Shown in pieces: positions 31,741-43,360 of a stretch of DNA of 64,000 nt. Source of the stretch: Apodospora peruviana (lineage: Eukaryota; Ascomycota; Sordariomycetes; Sordariales; Lasiosphaeriaceae); the NCBI GenBank assembly GCA_033439685.1, contig JAUEDM010000001.1, positions 6,510,001 through 6,574,000 of the forward strand. Reading direction: 5' to 3'. How positions within the stretch are numbered: the stretch's first letter is position 1; each line of letters opens with the position of its first letter. A model generated the notes under the pieces. It saw only the letters and a list, made by a program, of their open reading frames with translations. It did not search any database and was not told the origin of the DNA. The translations under genes were made by a program, and so were the position numbers.

Positions 31741-34700
31741 TCAAAGCGTGATGAGGATATCCTCACAAACCTCTTTATCAGTCTTAGGCTTGCTGGAAGG
31801 ATCGTTTGTTTCAACAGCCGTAACTTGTGTTTGGTTCATGGCAATCGGAGAAGGAATGACTGTGGTCTCTTGGATCTCCAACGAGGTCGGCTCCCCGGTG
31901 AGCAGGTCAATCAGGTCATCTTCATGATAATCTTGATGAACTTTGGGCTGGGCGGGCTGATATCCGGTCTTCTCTATATTGTATTTTCGGTCAGCATCAT
32001 TCAGCCACTCATTTTCTTCCCCAATAGGAGAGTTAGCAAGAAGAGTTGACTGAGTAGGCAGGGCAGAATGATTGCCTTCCCTACTGGACTGTCTCTGAGA
32101 GCGGCCACGGTGTTTGCCGGAATATGGCCCCGGTTGTTGTTTGGAGGAGCTGGCCATAGCGTTCTCTCCTGGCAGAACTCTTGATTTATTCACAGACTGT
32201 GAGCTCAAACCTACCAGACTGCTCTCTGTCTGCGGCAAAATACTGCTCTGGGTCACCGCAACGCGAGAAGCGTCATCCGGAGGCATTTGACTAGCAGCTC
32301 CAACTACAAGCTCAACCTGGCGAGTGGATTTTATCCCAACAGTCCGACGACCTTGGACAACATTTGTCGGCTTGTATGTGTCATCAATGACCAGACCTCG
32401 GGGGTTCTTTCTCGCCATCGTTGCCGTCGCTCTTCGGTCCATTCCACGGAGCTTTGTGTCGTGAAACTTGACGTTATCTGTGTAACTAGACCATTTGTCT
32501 GGTAGGTGTGCTCCAACAGCAAAGTCAAATCTGCCGTCAAAAGTGTCGGTTGTGCTTGTGGCGAAGCCAGTATCATCGGAGCATGGGTTTTGTCCACTCA
32601 ATTTGTCAGTGCAAGGGTCGCTGGCGCCCATCTGGTCACTAGCTATCTCATGAACGGGAGAATCTTGGTCAGTTCTGTCTGGAGGCTGACTAATTTGAGG
32701 CTTTGGGCGAACTGCTGGCAAGCTTTTCTTTCCGGGGCGTTTGCCAAGCTTGAGAATATGCGAATGGCGACCGTCAGGAACAAGCGAAAGCTTGACACGA
32801 CCCGCCGCAGCCTTGACAAGATCGCTGGGCTTGACCATATGCCGAAGAAGCATTTCTTCGAGTGCCATATCGCCCTCGGCCTCTATCTTATCAAGTTGTT
32901 TTGCCTCAACCTCTTCCCTGATCTTGATGTCACGGAAGCCTTCACAGCTACAGGAGCAGGGTTGGCTGCAGAACTTCTCGCACCCATGTCCACAGTCGAG
33001 CATCTTTGGACACGGCTGACCGCAAGAGAGACGTTCATGGGGTGTGAAGTGGCATTTCAAGGTGCAATTGTGACCACAAGGGCGAATTTCGCCGCATGGC
33101 CTATTGCACCCGCCGGCGTTATCACCCCAATCATCGACCTGCCTGATCCATATCTCGTTCCCATGCTTTTTGCATGTTAGAGGAATCCCCTTCTTTCGCC
33201 GGACACAAGACTGTTCAGCAAAGCCGTTCCAAATCTTTCCCCACAACACGAGTGACTCGTGATGCGCTCGGAGGAGATTCTCGAGGTTTCCGAATATATA
33301 AAAACCGCGACGAGCCCGGCTGATGGCAATAACGGCCCGACGTTGATCCTCCAGAAAGCCAACAGCATAGCCAGTTATCGGGCTGCGAACAAGCGACAGA
33401 AGAATAACATCATTTTCTTCACCTTGGTAAGAATCGACCGTGCAAACGTTGAAAGTTAGGCCCATAAGCGAGCCATGTCTCTTGAGTCTGCTTACGAGGT
33501 ACTTGCGCTGGCCATTGTAAAACGTAAGAATCGTTATTTGATTGGCGGGAACACCGTTGGCGACCAGGTAGGCGAAAAAGTTGACGAGCATCTGGCCCTC
33601 TTGCTCGTTGAATTTGCTCTGCTCAGCGTTCACATCCTCCGGCCAAGAATGGTCGAAATACCAGCAGTTCCGTCCGCCCATTCCAGGAACGTCTGGACGA
33701 TTTTCCATGGACTTCACAACCGGGTGGTCAACCAAGTCCGGATAGAATGGAGATAGGATCTTTCGAAGCTCCGGCTTCATACGACGCTGTTGGTTGAGCA
33801 TCACAAACTCCATGTTAAGGTTGACCATACGCTGAAACAAAGAGACATTCAAATTAAATGGCTCCTCTCCCAGCCATCGAATATCGCAATGCGGCGCAAG
33901 TTGTTGGTGGTCTCCAACCAATATAAGTTGCTGGATAGACGGATAAATGGCGGACGTAATGTTGGCCTCGCGGGACTCGGCGGCTTCTTCAATAAGTAAA
34001 GACCGAGGATGAAGCCCTGCAAGAAAGCCCCGGTACTTGGTGAGACCTGTGGTCGTGCAACCTACAATGTCGATACTCTGATTGTTGATGAGTTCGATGT
34101 CCTTGCACCACTTACTGGCTTTTCCCCTCTTGCAAATATCGCTGTACCGGGCGAGAAGAGCTGTGAACACCGGCGTTAACGATTCGAGGAGCTTTGCCTG
34201 CAGATGCTGATAGACGGCACCCCTGAGTTCGGGCTCAATTGTAAAAAGGTCGTCAGCTTCTGCTAATCGACGTTTGACAAGACGGTCCCATGACTTTAAA
34301 TGTCCCGGTTCTTTCCCTGTCCAGACGTGGGCAAGTTCAACCAAAGTCCCACGGATACGGTCCAGGTCGTCTTCGTCATCGGCAATGTTTTCAAGGTCAC
34401 CATCAAACTCCCACTCTGCAATCAGTTTTGCGGCAGCTTCGTCAAGCTGGGACTGGGAATGGTGCTTGTGCCGAAGGATCTCTGCTGGGATCAGATCATC
34501 TCCCAACCAAAGTGAAAACGGACCCAGTCGAGTCGCCAGGGCGTCGGATTCCATTGTCTCGTCGTGCAACGAGTCGTATTGAGCCTGTGTAATGATACCT
34601 GCCTTTAAGAGTGCTTCGGGATTCAGGAGATTGTCCCCAAAGATATCATCCACAAGTGTCCCAATTGCATCCGAAGTCGCGCGGCGCGAAGATTCCACGT

Positions 34701-35968
34701 TCCTATCTGGACGAGGTGGATAGCTCTGCCGAATCTGAAAGACAGTATGCTCTTGGATCCGCTCGCTCTCGGTTCGTCCACCAACCCGAGCAATCTTTGC
34801 ACCGGAGTCCAAACAATGAGTGAGGAGTTGATCCAGGGCATGATTGGTCTGGGCGGCAACAATGATAGGTGGACCGCTGCAGCTGCGCCGTGTGGCAATC
34901 ATAACCTTTATGGCCTCAACCGACGTGAAAGTTTTTCCTGTGCCAGGAGGGCCTTGAACAATGGCCAACTCTGTTGAGACCATACGATGGAGCGCCGCGA
35001 GTTGGGAATTGTCAAGGGTGGTTATATTCATAACATCGGGTGGTCCATCAAGTACATCGTAGTCTTTCAGGGCTTCGATTCTTGCGGGATCAACATCGGA
35101 AGATTTATGCGCGACAGAAGAAAGATCCATGACGGGATTCTCTCGGACGAACTCAGGCGCCCGGTCTGTCGTGTGGGTGCCGGTTAGATATTTGTCGAGT
35201 GGAGTATCTGTCTGTAACGCATGCTGGAGTCCGACTAGGACGTGCCTGGTCGCCTCGAAATAGCCGTTCCGCGACTCGATCATAATCAATTCAAGATTTG
35301 GGTCGAAGACAGCATCGCTAGGGTCCGCCCACATCAGATCCACAAGGGGAGGGCCCTGGTCCAGCCCATCGATATAAGGGCGTTGTGCCACTGTTGCGAC
35401 CTTGCAGATCTTCTTGAACTTGTCTTCCCTCGTGCTGAGCGCGACGATGGTTCCTGGAGTAAGGCGGGTTGACTGGCGCCAATTGATCTGGTATATGGAT
35501 CTCGCAGTAGAGAATTCGACTCGCACGATGGGACCAAGTCTCGAGAGGAGATAAGACCTGACGCGCACCTCAGGGTAGACGCACGTGTATTGATCGTCCA
35601 TCATCTCTTGCTTTTTGGAGCACGCATCGATGAAGGAACGCACAGAGAATCGCAAGCCTTCCACGCCCTCGCGCCGCAAGATCTGGTATTGAGCCGCGAG
35701 GTATGCCTCCTTGGATGACCATGGCTTGTTGACTGGATTGCTCGGCAATCCTTCGGACTCCTTTTGTGTCATGAGGATCTCGGCAGCGGTTGGAAGCTCG
35801 GGTAATGACTTCCAGCTGTTGGCTTGCTCGCGGGCAAAGAAGACATGGTGGTCTACAAGAGACCGTGCTCCCTACACTTCCGTCAGTTGAGGAGCAGAGG
35901 AAAGGATAACGGAGTGACGGAGTATTCACCTCGGCGGTTTGCCGGACAGTCACAGCATTGTCTGCCAT
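31741..35968 (-). CDS. NFX1-type zinc finger SF1 helicase (Hrr1/SAD-3/ZNFX1 group)
   Basis: A 39-nt first exon (35930-35968, MADNAVTVRQTAE) is joined over a 58-nt intron to a 4.1-kb exon (31741-35871), giving about 1389 residues. The SF1 helicase core has Walker A GPPGTGKT (about residues 320-327), AAQTNHALDQLL, motif II LIEEAAES (about 638-646, an EEAA form), VGDHQQLAPH, VDSYQGEENDVILLSLVRS and RARRGFYIFGN. NF-X1-type Cys/His clusters follow (CNRPCGEIRPCGHNC, CGQPCPKMLDCGHGC). The last 350 residues are disordered and Ser/Gln-rich. Relatives are S. pombe Hrr1 (RNAi heterochromatin), Neurospora SAD-3 (meiotic silencing) and animal ZNFX1. It probably acts with RdRP and Argonaute in small-RNA silencing. 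The tiny first exon is supported by frame and splice signals. Confidence 0.88.
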
Positions 35969-37489
35969 GCTGGCGCTCAACGAAACTGGCAGCTCCGATC
36001 GGCAGAATCTGGGATAGCAGAATGTGAGCACGAGGGAGGTAGAATACAGGCCAAGTAGAGCAATATTTGGCGACGAAATGATAAAAAAAAGCGAGAAGGT
36101 GGATGAGGGAACAGGCACGCGTGAGTTGTGACGCGTGGAGTGGACGCGGACTATCAAATTCCGCAACCAACGAGCTGCAACTCAACCGTGTCCGAGAATT
36201 TTTGATGGGGGTCTGGTGGGAAGATTGAGACGTGGGTGTCATGTCAAAGGAGCCTCAGGGAAAGAAGGATGCAGGGAGTTTGGTGTTTATGTGGACAACT
36301 GAGGAAGGAGCGGGTTGGTTGTGGGGAGGCGGATGTTTTCAAGTTCCATCCCATCTAACCGTCCACGGCTTGGCCCGTGCTACCTGCAGTAATTTGAGGG
36401 GTCCTACAGTTTCTGGTTTGGTGTTTGCTTCCATGCTCCTTCCGTTGTTTCTTTCTAGATTGCCTGGCCTTGACCCGTTGGCAAGCACCCGGGTAGGTAC
36501 AGGGGCAGGCAGACTCCTCTCGCCCCGGCGGTCTGACCTTCCGTCTCCTTCGGGTACCTACCTGACCTGGATTTTACCTGAGGTTAATGACTGCTCATTC
36601 GTCCGATACTAGGTATGGTTCTGCATTGTTGGATCCAAGAGACTGGAATTCGTGGTTAGGTGGGAAGTTCAGGTAAGTAGGTACTCGCTCCAGCCCACAC
36701 AATCACCACTGCCCAGTTACCATCTGAGCAAAGCCTGGGGTAGCCACCGAAGACTTGCATGTTGTACATCATTGAAAAACTCTTTACCTTCAACAGCAAA
36801 GTACAGCCTGTCTCAAGCAGCTTCAGAGATACCATTTGCGAGGTAAATGTTCAGCTGCACGGTGCAGCAGAAGGCCAAACTGCCAAAGTTGTGTATTGAT
36901 ATATGTGCTGGTATGCATAAACAATAATCTACATTTGAGGATTCACAAACACCACCAGACATATGGCATAAGATAGAGATGACATTGACTGCAAGTAATT
37001 ATCGTTTTTTTTTGGTGTGGAATCTCATTCCCTCAACCTGAATAAGACTTTCACCTGCGTTTGGACTCAAGCGGCTGAACATGTCGTTGAAATAGTGAGA
37101 GCATGAGCGTCCTTACAATCCAACGGAATCAAAACCACTCCTAAATTAATCCTAAATAAAGTCTAGAGGTGCGAATATTCAGTGGTCATCCTCGCCGTAT
37201 GCGGATTGCTGAGGTGCGACTAGAACGACCTGTGTGATTGGACACTTCTCAGCTGAATTCGGAAATAAACGGGTCCAGATCAGGTGATATCGTGGCAAAC
37301 ACGTGTGTGCCCGGGTGCCTGTGCCCTTCGGGCTTTGGCCCTCTTGGGGTGGCGATCCGCGCTTTCCCCACAATCTTACCGACAACATCAATCCAAACTC
37401 TTGACCAATACTGATTGTTCCATTTTGTGCTCCGGCTGTCACTTTAAACTAGACTACAGCAGCTAACATTTCACGAAAAGACCTTCAAC
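35969..37489. other. Divergent intergenic, helicase and SWIM-RING promoters
   Basis: No supported gene. Clusters of GTAGGTAC/TACCTACC words occur at about 36493-36505, 36556-36580 and 36655-36690. A T-run lies near 37006-37014. Confidence 0.5.
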
Positions 37490-38562
37490 ATGGGCGCCGA
37501 AACTGAACATCGCACAACTCCTGCCACGACGTCATGGCCAGCGTCTCCCGCCAAGCGAAAGGCCCCAACAACTATGGATACAGTGTACAGCGGGTATGGA
37601 AGGCCCGTCGTGCATATAGACCTCTCACAAGTCGAGTACGTCACCCCTTCGAAGAAGGTAAGAAAGGAAAAGAGCCAGGAGGAGAAAAGACTGCGCAGGT
37701 AAGCACCATCGCAAGTCATGTCGTCTCCTACATCGATATTGAGTATCGCGTCCCGCTAGATTCCGTCCCCAGCCGCCACAAGCATTTCAGGAAATCTACA
37801 ACCGAGCGACAAGCCAGCGCTTCTATGTCCTGTCCCGCAGGCGCTACGGCACGTCACAACTCCCGGAGGAGGTCGTTGAGGTCACAGGCTCGACGGGCAA
37901 CATTTACACAGTCATGATTTCACGGCAGCCTTCCTGCGACTGCCCGATGGGTAGCGAGGGAAAGCAGTGCAAGCACATCGTCTATGTTCTGGCTCGCGTA
38001 TTGCGTGCCAAGTACGAGTACGTGTACCAGCTTGCCTTGTTGAGCACTGAGCTCCAAGACATCTTTGCCGATGCACCCCCTCCGATGGAAGACGATGATG
38101 GCGGTGTCGGTAGCAGCACGGGCGGCGGCAACAAGAATCGGAAGCCAGTGGAGGGTGACTGTCCCATTTGCTTCAGCGATATGGAGAGCCAAGGCAACGA
38201 AGTAATCGTCTGGTGTCGTGCTGCGTGTGGACAGAATATCCACAAGGAGTGCTTCGAAATGTGGGCGGCAACCAAGCGCCAACAGGCTTCTGGGGGCAAC
38301 GTGACCTGCCCGTACTGCAGAAGCGTATGGGATGGAGACGAGGACATGGCCAAGAAGATTAAGAGGACGGGCGACCGAAACCAGGAAGGTTATATGAACG
38401 TGGCGGAACAGCTTGGCATCAGCCAGGTGCGCGGTAAGTGGAGAGATTTCGCAAAGAATGGTGGCCTTGGCTACTGCTTACTAACGCCCGTTTGCAGATA
38501 CCAGTACGTATTCGAGATGGTGGACTGGACATCCGCACTCTTTCCGCCGACGATATGACTGA
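37490..38562 (+). CDS. SWIM and RING zinc finger protein, probable E3 ubiquitin ligase
   Basis: Three exons (37490-37698, 37760-38433, 38498-38562), with 61- and 64-nt introns, give about 315 residues. A basic N-terminus (KKVRKEKSQEEKRLRR) is followed by RRFRPQPPQAFQEIYNRA. The SWIM finger reads SCDCPMGSEGKQCKHIVYVL (CxC...CxH), and the C-terminal RING-H2-like finger reads CPICFSDM...VVWC-type...CGQNIHKECFEMW...CPYCRSVW. The last exon adds DTSTYSRWW and ends in basic residues. This layout matches fungal SWIM-RING proteins related to ZSWIM2/MEX-type E3 ligases. It is probably nuclear or cytosolic; substrates are unknown. The third-exon frame continues correctly across the junction (VR|DTSTY), which decides the acceptor. 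Confidence 0.85.
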
Positions 38563-38788
38563 TGTCGATACCGTGCATCTTATCACTCCGATGGTCATTT
38601 GGAGGACGAGCATTTCCAAAAGTCACCAAGAGCAGGTGCACCAAATTCAAACCAGAACAATTACCTAGAAGACATACCTTTAATCAAACAAAACAAACAA
38701 AATAACCAAGCACATCGACAGAGCAATTTCGTGAATACGATTTCTTCTCCATGTCCCGACCAAAAGTCGTGAGCATAGTGAAAAAAAT

Positions 38789-38887
38789 AAAATTGTTCAG
38801 CGTCCCTTAGAGTAGCGTGACATCCTTGGGCAGGGCCCATGCTAATCTTCTCTGTATGGTTTCAAATTGACCAATTGCCCGAAGGCG
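38789..38887 (-). ncRNA. U6: U6 spliceosomal snRNA
   Basis: Read on the minus strand, the sequence begins with a GCC-UUCG-GGC 5' stem-loop and continues CAATTGGTCAATTTGAAAC, ATACAGAGAAGATTAGCATG (the ACAGAGA box, which pairs with the 5' splice site, and the start of the AGC-bearing U4/U2 pairing region), then CCCAAGGATGTCACGCTAC, ending in a T-run terminator. It is uninterrupted, unlike S. pombe U6, which has an intron. A TATA-like element lies about 50 bp upstream. The call rests on near-universal U6 core conservation. Confidence 0.95.
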
Positions 38888-38934
38888 AAAAAAAAGGAAA
38901 GAGAAAAACACAAGAAGCTGGAAGGGCGGCTGAG

Positions 38935-38942
38935 ATTATATA
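38935..38942 (-). promoter_or_regulatory. TATA-like element upstream of U6
   Basis: TATATAAT on the minus strand, about 48 bp before the presumed U6 5' end. Pol III U6 genes use upstream TATA boxes. The spacing is longer than the usual 25-30 bp, so the assignment is tentative. Confidence 0.4.
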
Positions 38943-39492
38943 CCAATCTCACGATGGCCTGCGCACGGTTCTTTAGGTAGCTACGGATATCGGTAGTCCG
39001 TACCGAAGCAACAGCCCGTTCCCTGTGGTAGAGTCACGCCTTATCGATTCGTGACTCACTCAGTGGATCATGATTCATCACTCTGAGTCGCTCACCCCGG
39101 AACCAAGACGATGGGGGACCAGCAGAAACGTCCCCTCGCAGGCCGCGTTTGCAAGCACCAGCCACACCGGCGGGTGAATCAAAGTACCTTAAACTAGCAC
39201 TGCCAACGGTATTGACGTTGTTGGGAATGTGAATTGGCATTCAACAACCTAGTCACGGACAAAGGTTGTGCGAATTTTGATACCTAGACTCCGGTAGATT
39301 GCAGCATCAAAGAGTCTGAAGTTCTGAATTCCGAACCGCCCAACAAACGAGTGTGTAATATATCGCCTCACAAAATTCTCTGACCTCGGATATATGTGCA
39401 ACAGCCACTGCCATGAACCATGATTCTTCCTTCACTGTCTTTGTTGTTCTCCTTGTCCCGTAGCCACTGCGCGCTCAATCGTCAGTGCCTGG
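38943..39492. other. Intergenic, no gene recognised
   Basis: Between U6 and the next minus-strand gene; nothing supported. Confidence 0.5.
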
Positions 39493-39912
39493 CTAGGCAC
39501 CCTTCACAAAAGCCGCATTGGCCTCGCTCTCTTCGTCCCAGTTCTGGGTAGCTAGAATCTCCAACTCGCCGTGCTCCCCCATGAACCTCACCGCCGCCCT
39601 TCTCTCCGAGTCGACGAGGTCCAGGATGACGCGTTCAATGATGATCTTGCCGAATGGGAGGTTGACGGGCGTCTTGTCTGTGTTCATGAAATCAAGCTGT
39701 TTGGCGATCCCCAGCGGGTTCATGATCAGGTCGAGCTCGACACCATCGACGCTGATTAGAGTCGCGTGGCCCATGTTGCGGGGAAAGTCCCAGATATAGG
39801 AAAACCTGCAGGCCAGGCTGTCGGTAAGGCCGGGCTTGACCTGCTTGTCGAGGGTCAGTGGGAAGGTCTCGGAGGCCAGACCGAGCCTTTGGCGAGTCTC
39901 GAGAGAAGCCAT
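39493..39912 (-). CDS. Hypothetical protein, 139 residues
   Basis: This intronless frame belongs to a family I do not recognise. The start at MASLETRQRLGLASETFPL is preferred; the same frame is open for 51 more codons upstream (to 40065), but that extension is AT-rich and looks like a 5' UTR. The protein is mixed alpha/beta with YIWDFPRNMGHATLI, GVELDLIMNPLG, and a C-terminal EHGELEILATQNWDEE. It has no cysteine cluster, signal peptide or membrane helix. The G/C-ending codon preference of the downstream part supports coding. Confidence 0.6.
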   Translation of the reverse strand: MASLETRQRLGLASETFPLTLDKQVKPGLTDSLACRFSYIWDFPRNMGHATLISVDGVELDLIMNPLGIAKQLDFMNTDKTPVNLPFGKIIIERVILDLVDSERRAAVRFMGEHGELEILATQNWDEESEANAAFVKGA

Positions 39913-41238
39913 ATCAAATGTGGGTATTATGTGAATCTTGTTTGGAACTTGATTCAGGATGAAGAGTCGAGTATGGGTAAAGATATGATAGCTGGGGGAG
40001 GTAGATGTGAGCAAGGCTATGTCTGCGCGTTTGAAGGAATGAAAATGGACTTGGCAAGTGTTCAAGAGTCCTTCTTATAGACATCAAGTTGGTTCTCCCT
40101 GGCGATACAATTTCCAGTCTAATCTATAGAATATCGCATTACGGTATTGTATTACCTCTGCATACAATTCGCAAGCAGATCAACTGCCGATATCCAAAAT
40201 TCTCAAGCCTCATGCGCGAAGTCGAAGCTGAACACACTTCCTGAATTGCAAATTAAGACTGTGGCTCTGCTGAATCTGCGAGGAGGGTGTCCTGGCAGTG
40301 GAGAGGTTACTCTGGAACAAATAGGCGATCAGTGTCTGACAGAGAATCACTTTGCCAGCTTTTACACAACCCGCCATTCCACCTATCATATTATCGACCT
40401 TGGCATGATCTGACCTATGTGGCACATTAAAATTGACATTTATGCCGTCGACCTGTGATCATAAGAGCATGCCTGCATTTGACAGAGTCTGTTATCGGCG
40501 TCTAGACCTATAGCTCAGCAAGCCACGATCCCTCAAGCTCCCCGCACGACAGCTTGTCTCGTAACCGCCACTGACGACCTCATGTTCAGCCAGCCTCCCA
40601 AGCTTCTCCGGCATTACATACACCCAGCCGAACTTACATTATGATCGAGAAGTATGTAATGATGTTTCATTGCTAAAGACGATGAAAGTTTCTGGTATTA
40701 TATCTATTTCGAAAGAGGATTTAAGACCAAACTCAACCGTTTGACACTTGTAACACTGTATCTTGGGGAATAGTGGTCTTTGGTTCACTCTAATGTGGTG
40801 CAGTAAGAACGAAGTGACCAACGACATCGCTCGGTTTCGTACATGTACTTAGTCTCAAAGATATTTTGCAGGAGCTTGGTCTTCAGTCCGTTGACACCAC
40901 AGTTACTGAGCAGGGGATCATCGGACAGCCTGACGACTCACAGTCGCTGGAGATCCGACGTATCTTTGCCCAGGTAGCTCTTGAGGCCATTTCTCTGGAA
41001 AAGTTCAACTGTCTTGGAAAAGGCCGCCAAATTCCAACTAGACTTGTTACCATTACTAGGACAGTTATAAAAGCTGCGCTAGAAATGACAACAAGCCTTG
41101 TTGATAGTTTGGCATTCCCGCTACGGTAGATAGTACTGGTCTAATACGTGCCAAATCACATGCCAGAACTAAACAACGTAGCCAAGGGACTCATAAACCA
41201 GATTCTAACCATTGCTTTACTCAGAAACAGGTGCTTAC
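39913..41238. other. Intergenic, AT-richer
   Basis: Includes the 5' flank of the hypothetical gene. The frame at about 40866-41129 could be an old exon fragment (it follows a TTTTGCAG acceptor-like sequence), but no family is recognisable. Confidence 0.4.
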
Positions 41239-42669
41239 CTACCCGTATCTAGGCAGATAACTGCCGTTCTCGCTAGTATTCTCCTCCTCCCGATCTTTGA
41301 GCCCCAAGAACATCCAAAGCATCAACAAATCATACGCTGCTTTCAACAAGCCCGCACCCCCAAGTGCCACAACCCACAGCTTCTTCCCGGCCAGGAACCC
41401 GGACGAGCCGATGCCGCCCGCCTGTGCCAGCGTCTTTGTGATATTCACCACCCCCAAGACCGCCGTCCTCTCAACCGGCAGCACTGCAGCCGCGAGAAAT
41501 GCTTGCCTAGGGGCCTGGTCCATGCTCTGCGTGCACGCCCGAAGCGCGAGGAACGCCATCGCCAACCAAGTTCCCCCTTGAGCATCGGCCGGCGGGACCG
41601 GGACCAGAGACAGGAAGACGGCGGAAGGGAGGTGCGTGTAGACCATCGTCTTAAGCGGACCCAGGCGCCGGGCGAGCGGCAAAGCCACAAGGTTCGAGAG
41701 CGTGGCGAGCAGGTTGGCCACCAAGAACAAAGTGCCCAGGGCTGCCGGCGTGAGCGAGTGCACCGTCGTGAAGAAGTAGGTCAGCCACGAGGGGGAAGCC
41801 ATGCCCGACGCGAACGAGTCGAGGCAGAACAACAGTAGCAGCCTGTAGAGGATGGATCGCGACATGGGCGAGATATAAGGGACCAGGCCTCCAAGTCGTT
41901 GTAGAAGGCTGGGCGGTTTCGGAATGCTATTATTACTCAACTGATGGTGGTCATGGTCATCCTCATCCAGACCGATAGCCTCCACCTGTTGGTACTCGCT
42001 CCTCGTAGTCTCCCGCTCGACCGACTGCCCAAGACAGTAGATCAGCACAAGCTTGGCCACCCCGAGCGCCGCATATACCACAAACACGGCCCGCTGCGCG
42101 CCAGTGATGCCCCAGGACTCGTTCTTTTCAAGCAGTTGCACCATCCACCCGCACGAGAGGGTGCCGAGCGCGGCGCCCGCCGTGCCAAACAACGTGTACC
42201 AGGCAAAAATGTCGCTGCGCTCTTCCTTGTCGGTCAGGTGCGCGAGGATCGACTCCTCGACCGCCCTGAAGGGCCCAATCTCATTGCCGCTAGGACTAAT
42301 AACTCCCAACACGCTAGCCAGCAGCAGAAGCCAGTAGTTACTGCTGAGCGAAAAGACGATGCCGCTCATGACCATGGACGCCGCACCGACGGCGAGAACC
42401 CGGCGCCGGCCGACCTGGTCGGTGACGGTGGTCAGCAGAAAGCTGATGACGACGTCGCCCAGCAGGGTCAGGGTCATGAACAGACCGGTCTGTTTGTCCG
42501 AAAATCCCAAGCCAGACAAAAAGTGGGCGAGGATGAGGAAGGAGGCGCCGTACGCAAAAAGTCTCACGAAGCGCTGCAGACAGAGCAGTTTGGTGTCACG
42601 GCAAGAGTTGGTGATGGCGCGAAAGCCGCTTTCTTTGGAGAGACGCGAGCTCCATGAGGAAGACGGCAT
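41239..42669 (-). CDS. Major facilitator superfamily transporter
   Basis: An intronless frame of 476 residues with about 12 hydrophobic helices. After a 28-residue cytosolic start come TM1 (RFVRLFAYGASFLILAHFL) and the loop 2-3 signature region GLFMTLTLLGDVVISFLL, then DQVGRRRVLAVGAAS, the MFS motif A analogue. A charged central loop (QQVEAIGLDEDDHDHHQL) joins the two six-helix halves. The second half contains ALPLARRLGPLKTMV and APRQAFLAAAVLPVERTAVLG. The protein lies in the plasma membrane or an organelle membrane. Substrate is unknown; the sequence resembles drug:H+ antiporter-like fungal proteins without a sugar-transporter signature. It ends normally at the stop after LPRYG. Confidence 0.82.
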   Translation of the reverse strand: MPSSSWSSRLSKESGFRAITNSCRDTKLLCLQRFVRLFAYGASFLILAHFLSGLGFSDKQTGLFMTLTLLGDVVISFLLTTVTDQVGRRRVLAVGAASMVMSGIVFSLSSNYWLLLLASVLGVISPSGNEIGPFRAVEESILAHLTDKEERSDIFAWYTLFGTAGAALGTLSCGWMVQLLEKNESWGITGAQRAVFVVYAALGVAKLVLIYCLGQSVERETTRSEYQQVEAIGLDEDDHDHHQLSNNSIPKPPSLLQRLGGLVPYISPMSRSILYRLLLLFCLDSFASGMASPSWLTYFFTTVHSLTPAALGTLFLVANLLATLSNLVALPLARRLGPLKTMVYTHLPSAVFLSLVPVPPADAQGGTWLAMAFLALRACTQSMDQAPRQAFLAAAVLPVERTAVLGVVNITKTLAQAGGIGSSGFLAGKKLWVVALGGAGLLKAAYDLLMLWMFLGLKDREEENTSENGSYLPRYG

Positions 42670-43360
42670 CGTGATGAGCCAGGTAGGTACTGACCGGCTT
42701 GTGTACGTAGGTTTTGAAAAGATCCTTTATTGCGCCATTGCTTGTCTATTAAATCAGAGCATAGAGGAAGAGGAGGATGTGAAGACGCCACCGGGAGGAC
42801 CTGATACCCCTACCTTACGAAGATTGCTCGGAATTACGTGACTGGCAACGGCACAATTCCGAAAGCCCCGCGTTCGGAGCCGGCAAGCAAAGCGGGTGCT
42901 TGCATTCGATCATTGCCACCCTGACTTACCTCAGCGTGCATGGCGTACGGTATCAATACCAATCCAAGCAAGAACAATACAGAATTAAATTCGAAAAGGT
43001 TACCTAGGTAGTTCACGACCGCTATGAGCTTTGTCTTTATACGAATCACATATGTTTTACCGTTGACGCCCCTTTTTGCTTTCCAGAGGTCTGTTTACAA
43101 GATATATCTCGACACTTTCTCCTTAGAGCTTTCCATAAACCAGACCACGAGCCGTCCGTGTCTTTCATATACACGGTTATGTTCTCTAGATTGTCACGAT
43201 CTAAGCAAACAAATCACATCTGTGAATCCTGTTAGACAAGCTCAGTGCTGTCAGGATTTCTACTTTTCCACGTCCTTGAAACAAACCCTTTTTGCACCCT
43301 CATGATAGCCAAACCAATGACATCCAGATAGGACCTATCGCCTCAAAAGCCTCGGCTGGT
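42670..43360. other. Intergenic with AGGTA/TACCT words
   Basis: No supported gene. AGGTAGGTAC and ACGTAGGT occur at 42680-42712 and TACCTAGGTAG at about 43001-43011. Confidence 0.5.

Noticed and set aside
38931..38965. CTGAGATTATATACC resembling the conserved part of a TPP riboswitch
   Set aside because: The remaining conserved elements (for example the GAACCTGATCTGG side) are absent, and the position fits the U6 promoter TATA region.
41944..42657. Long plus-strand frame (237 codons) opposite the MFS gene
   Set aside because: It is the complementary shadow of a clear membrane-transporter frame and is composed of charged low-complexity sequence.
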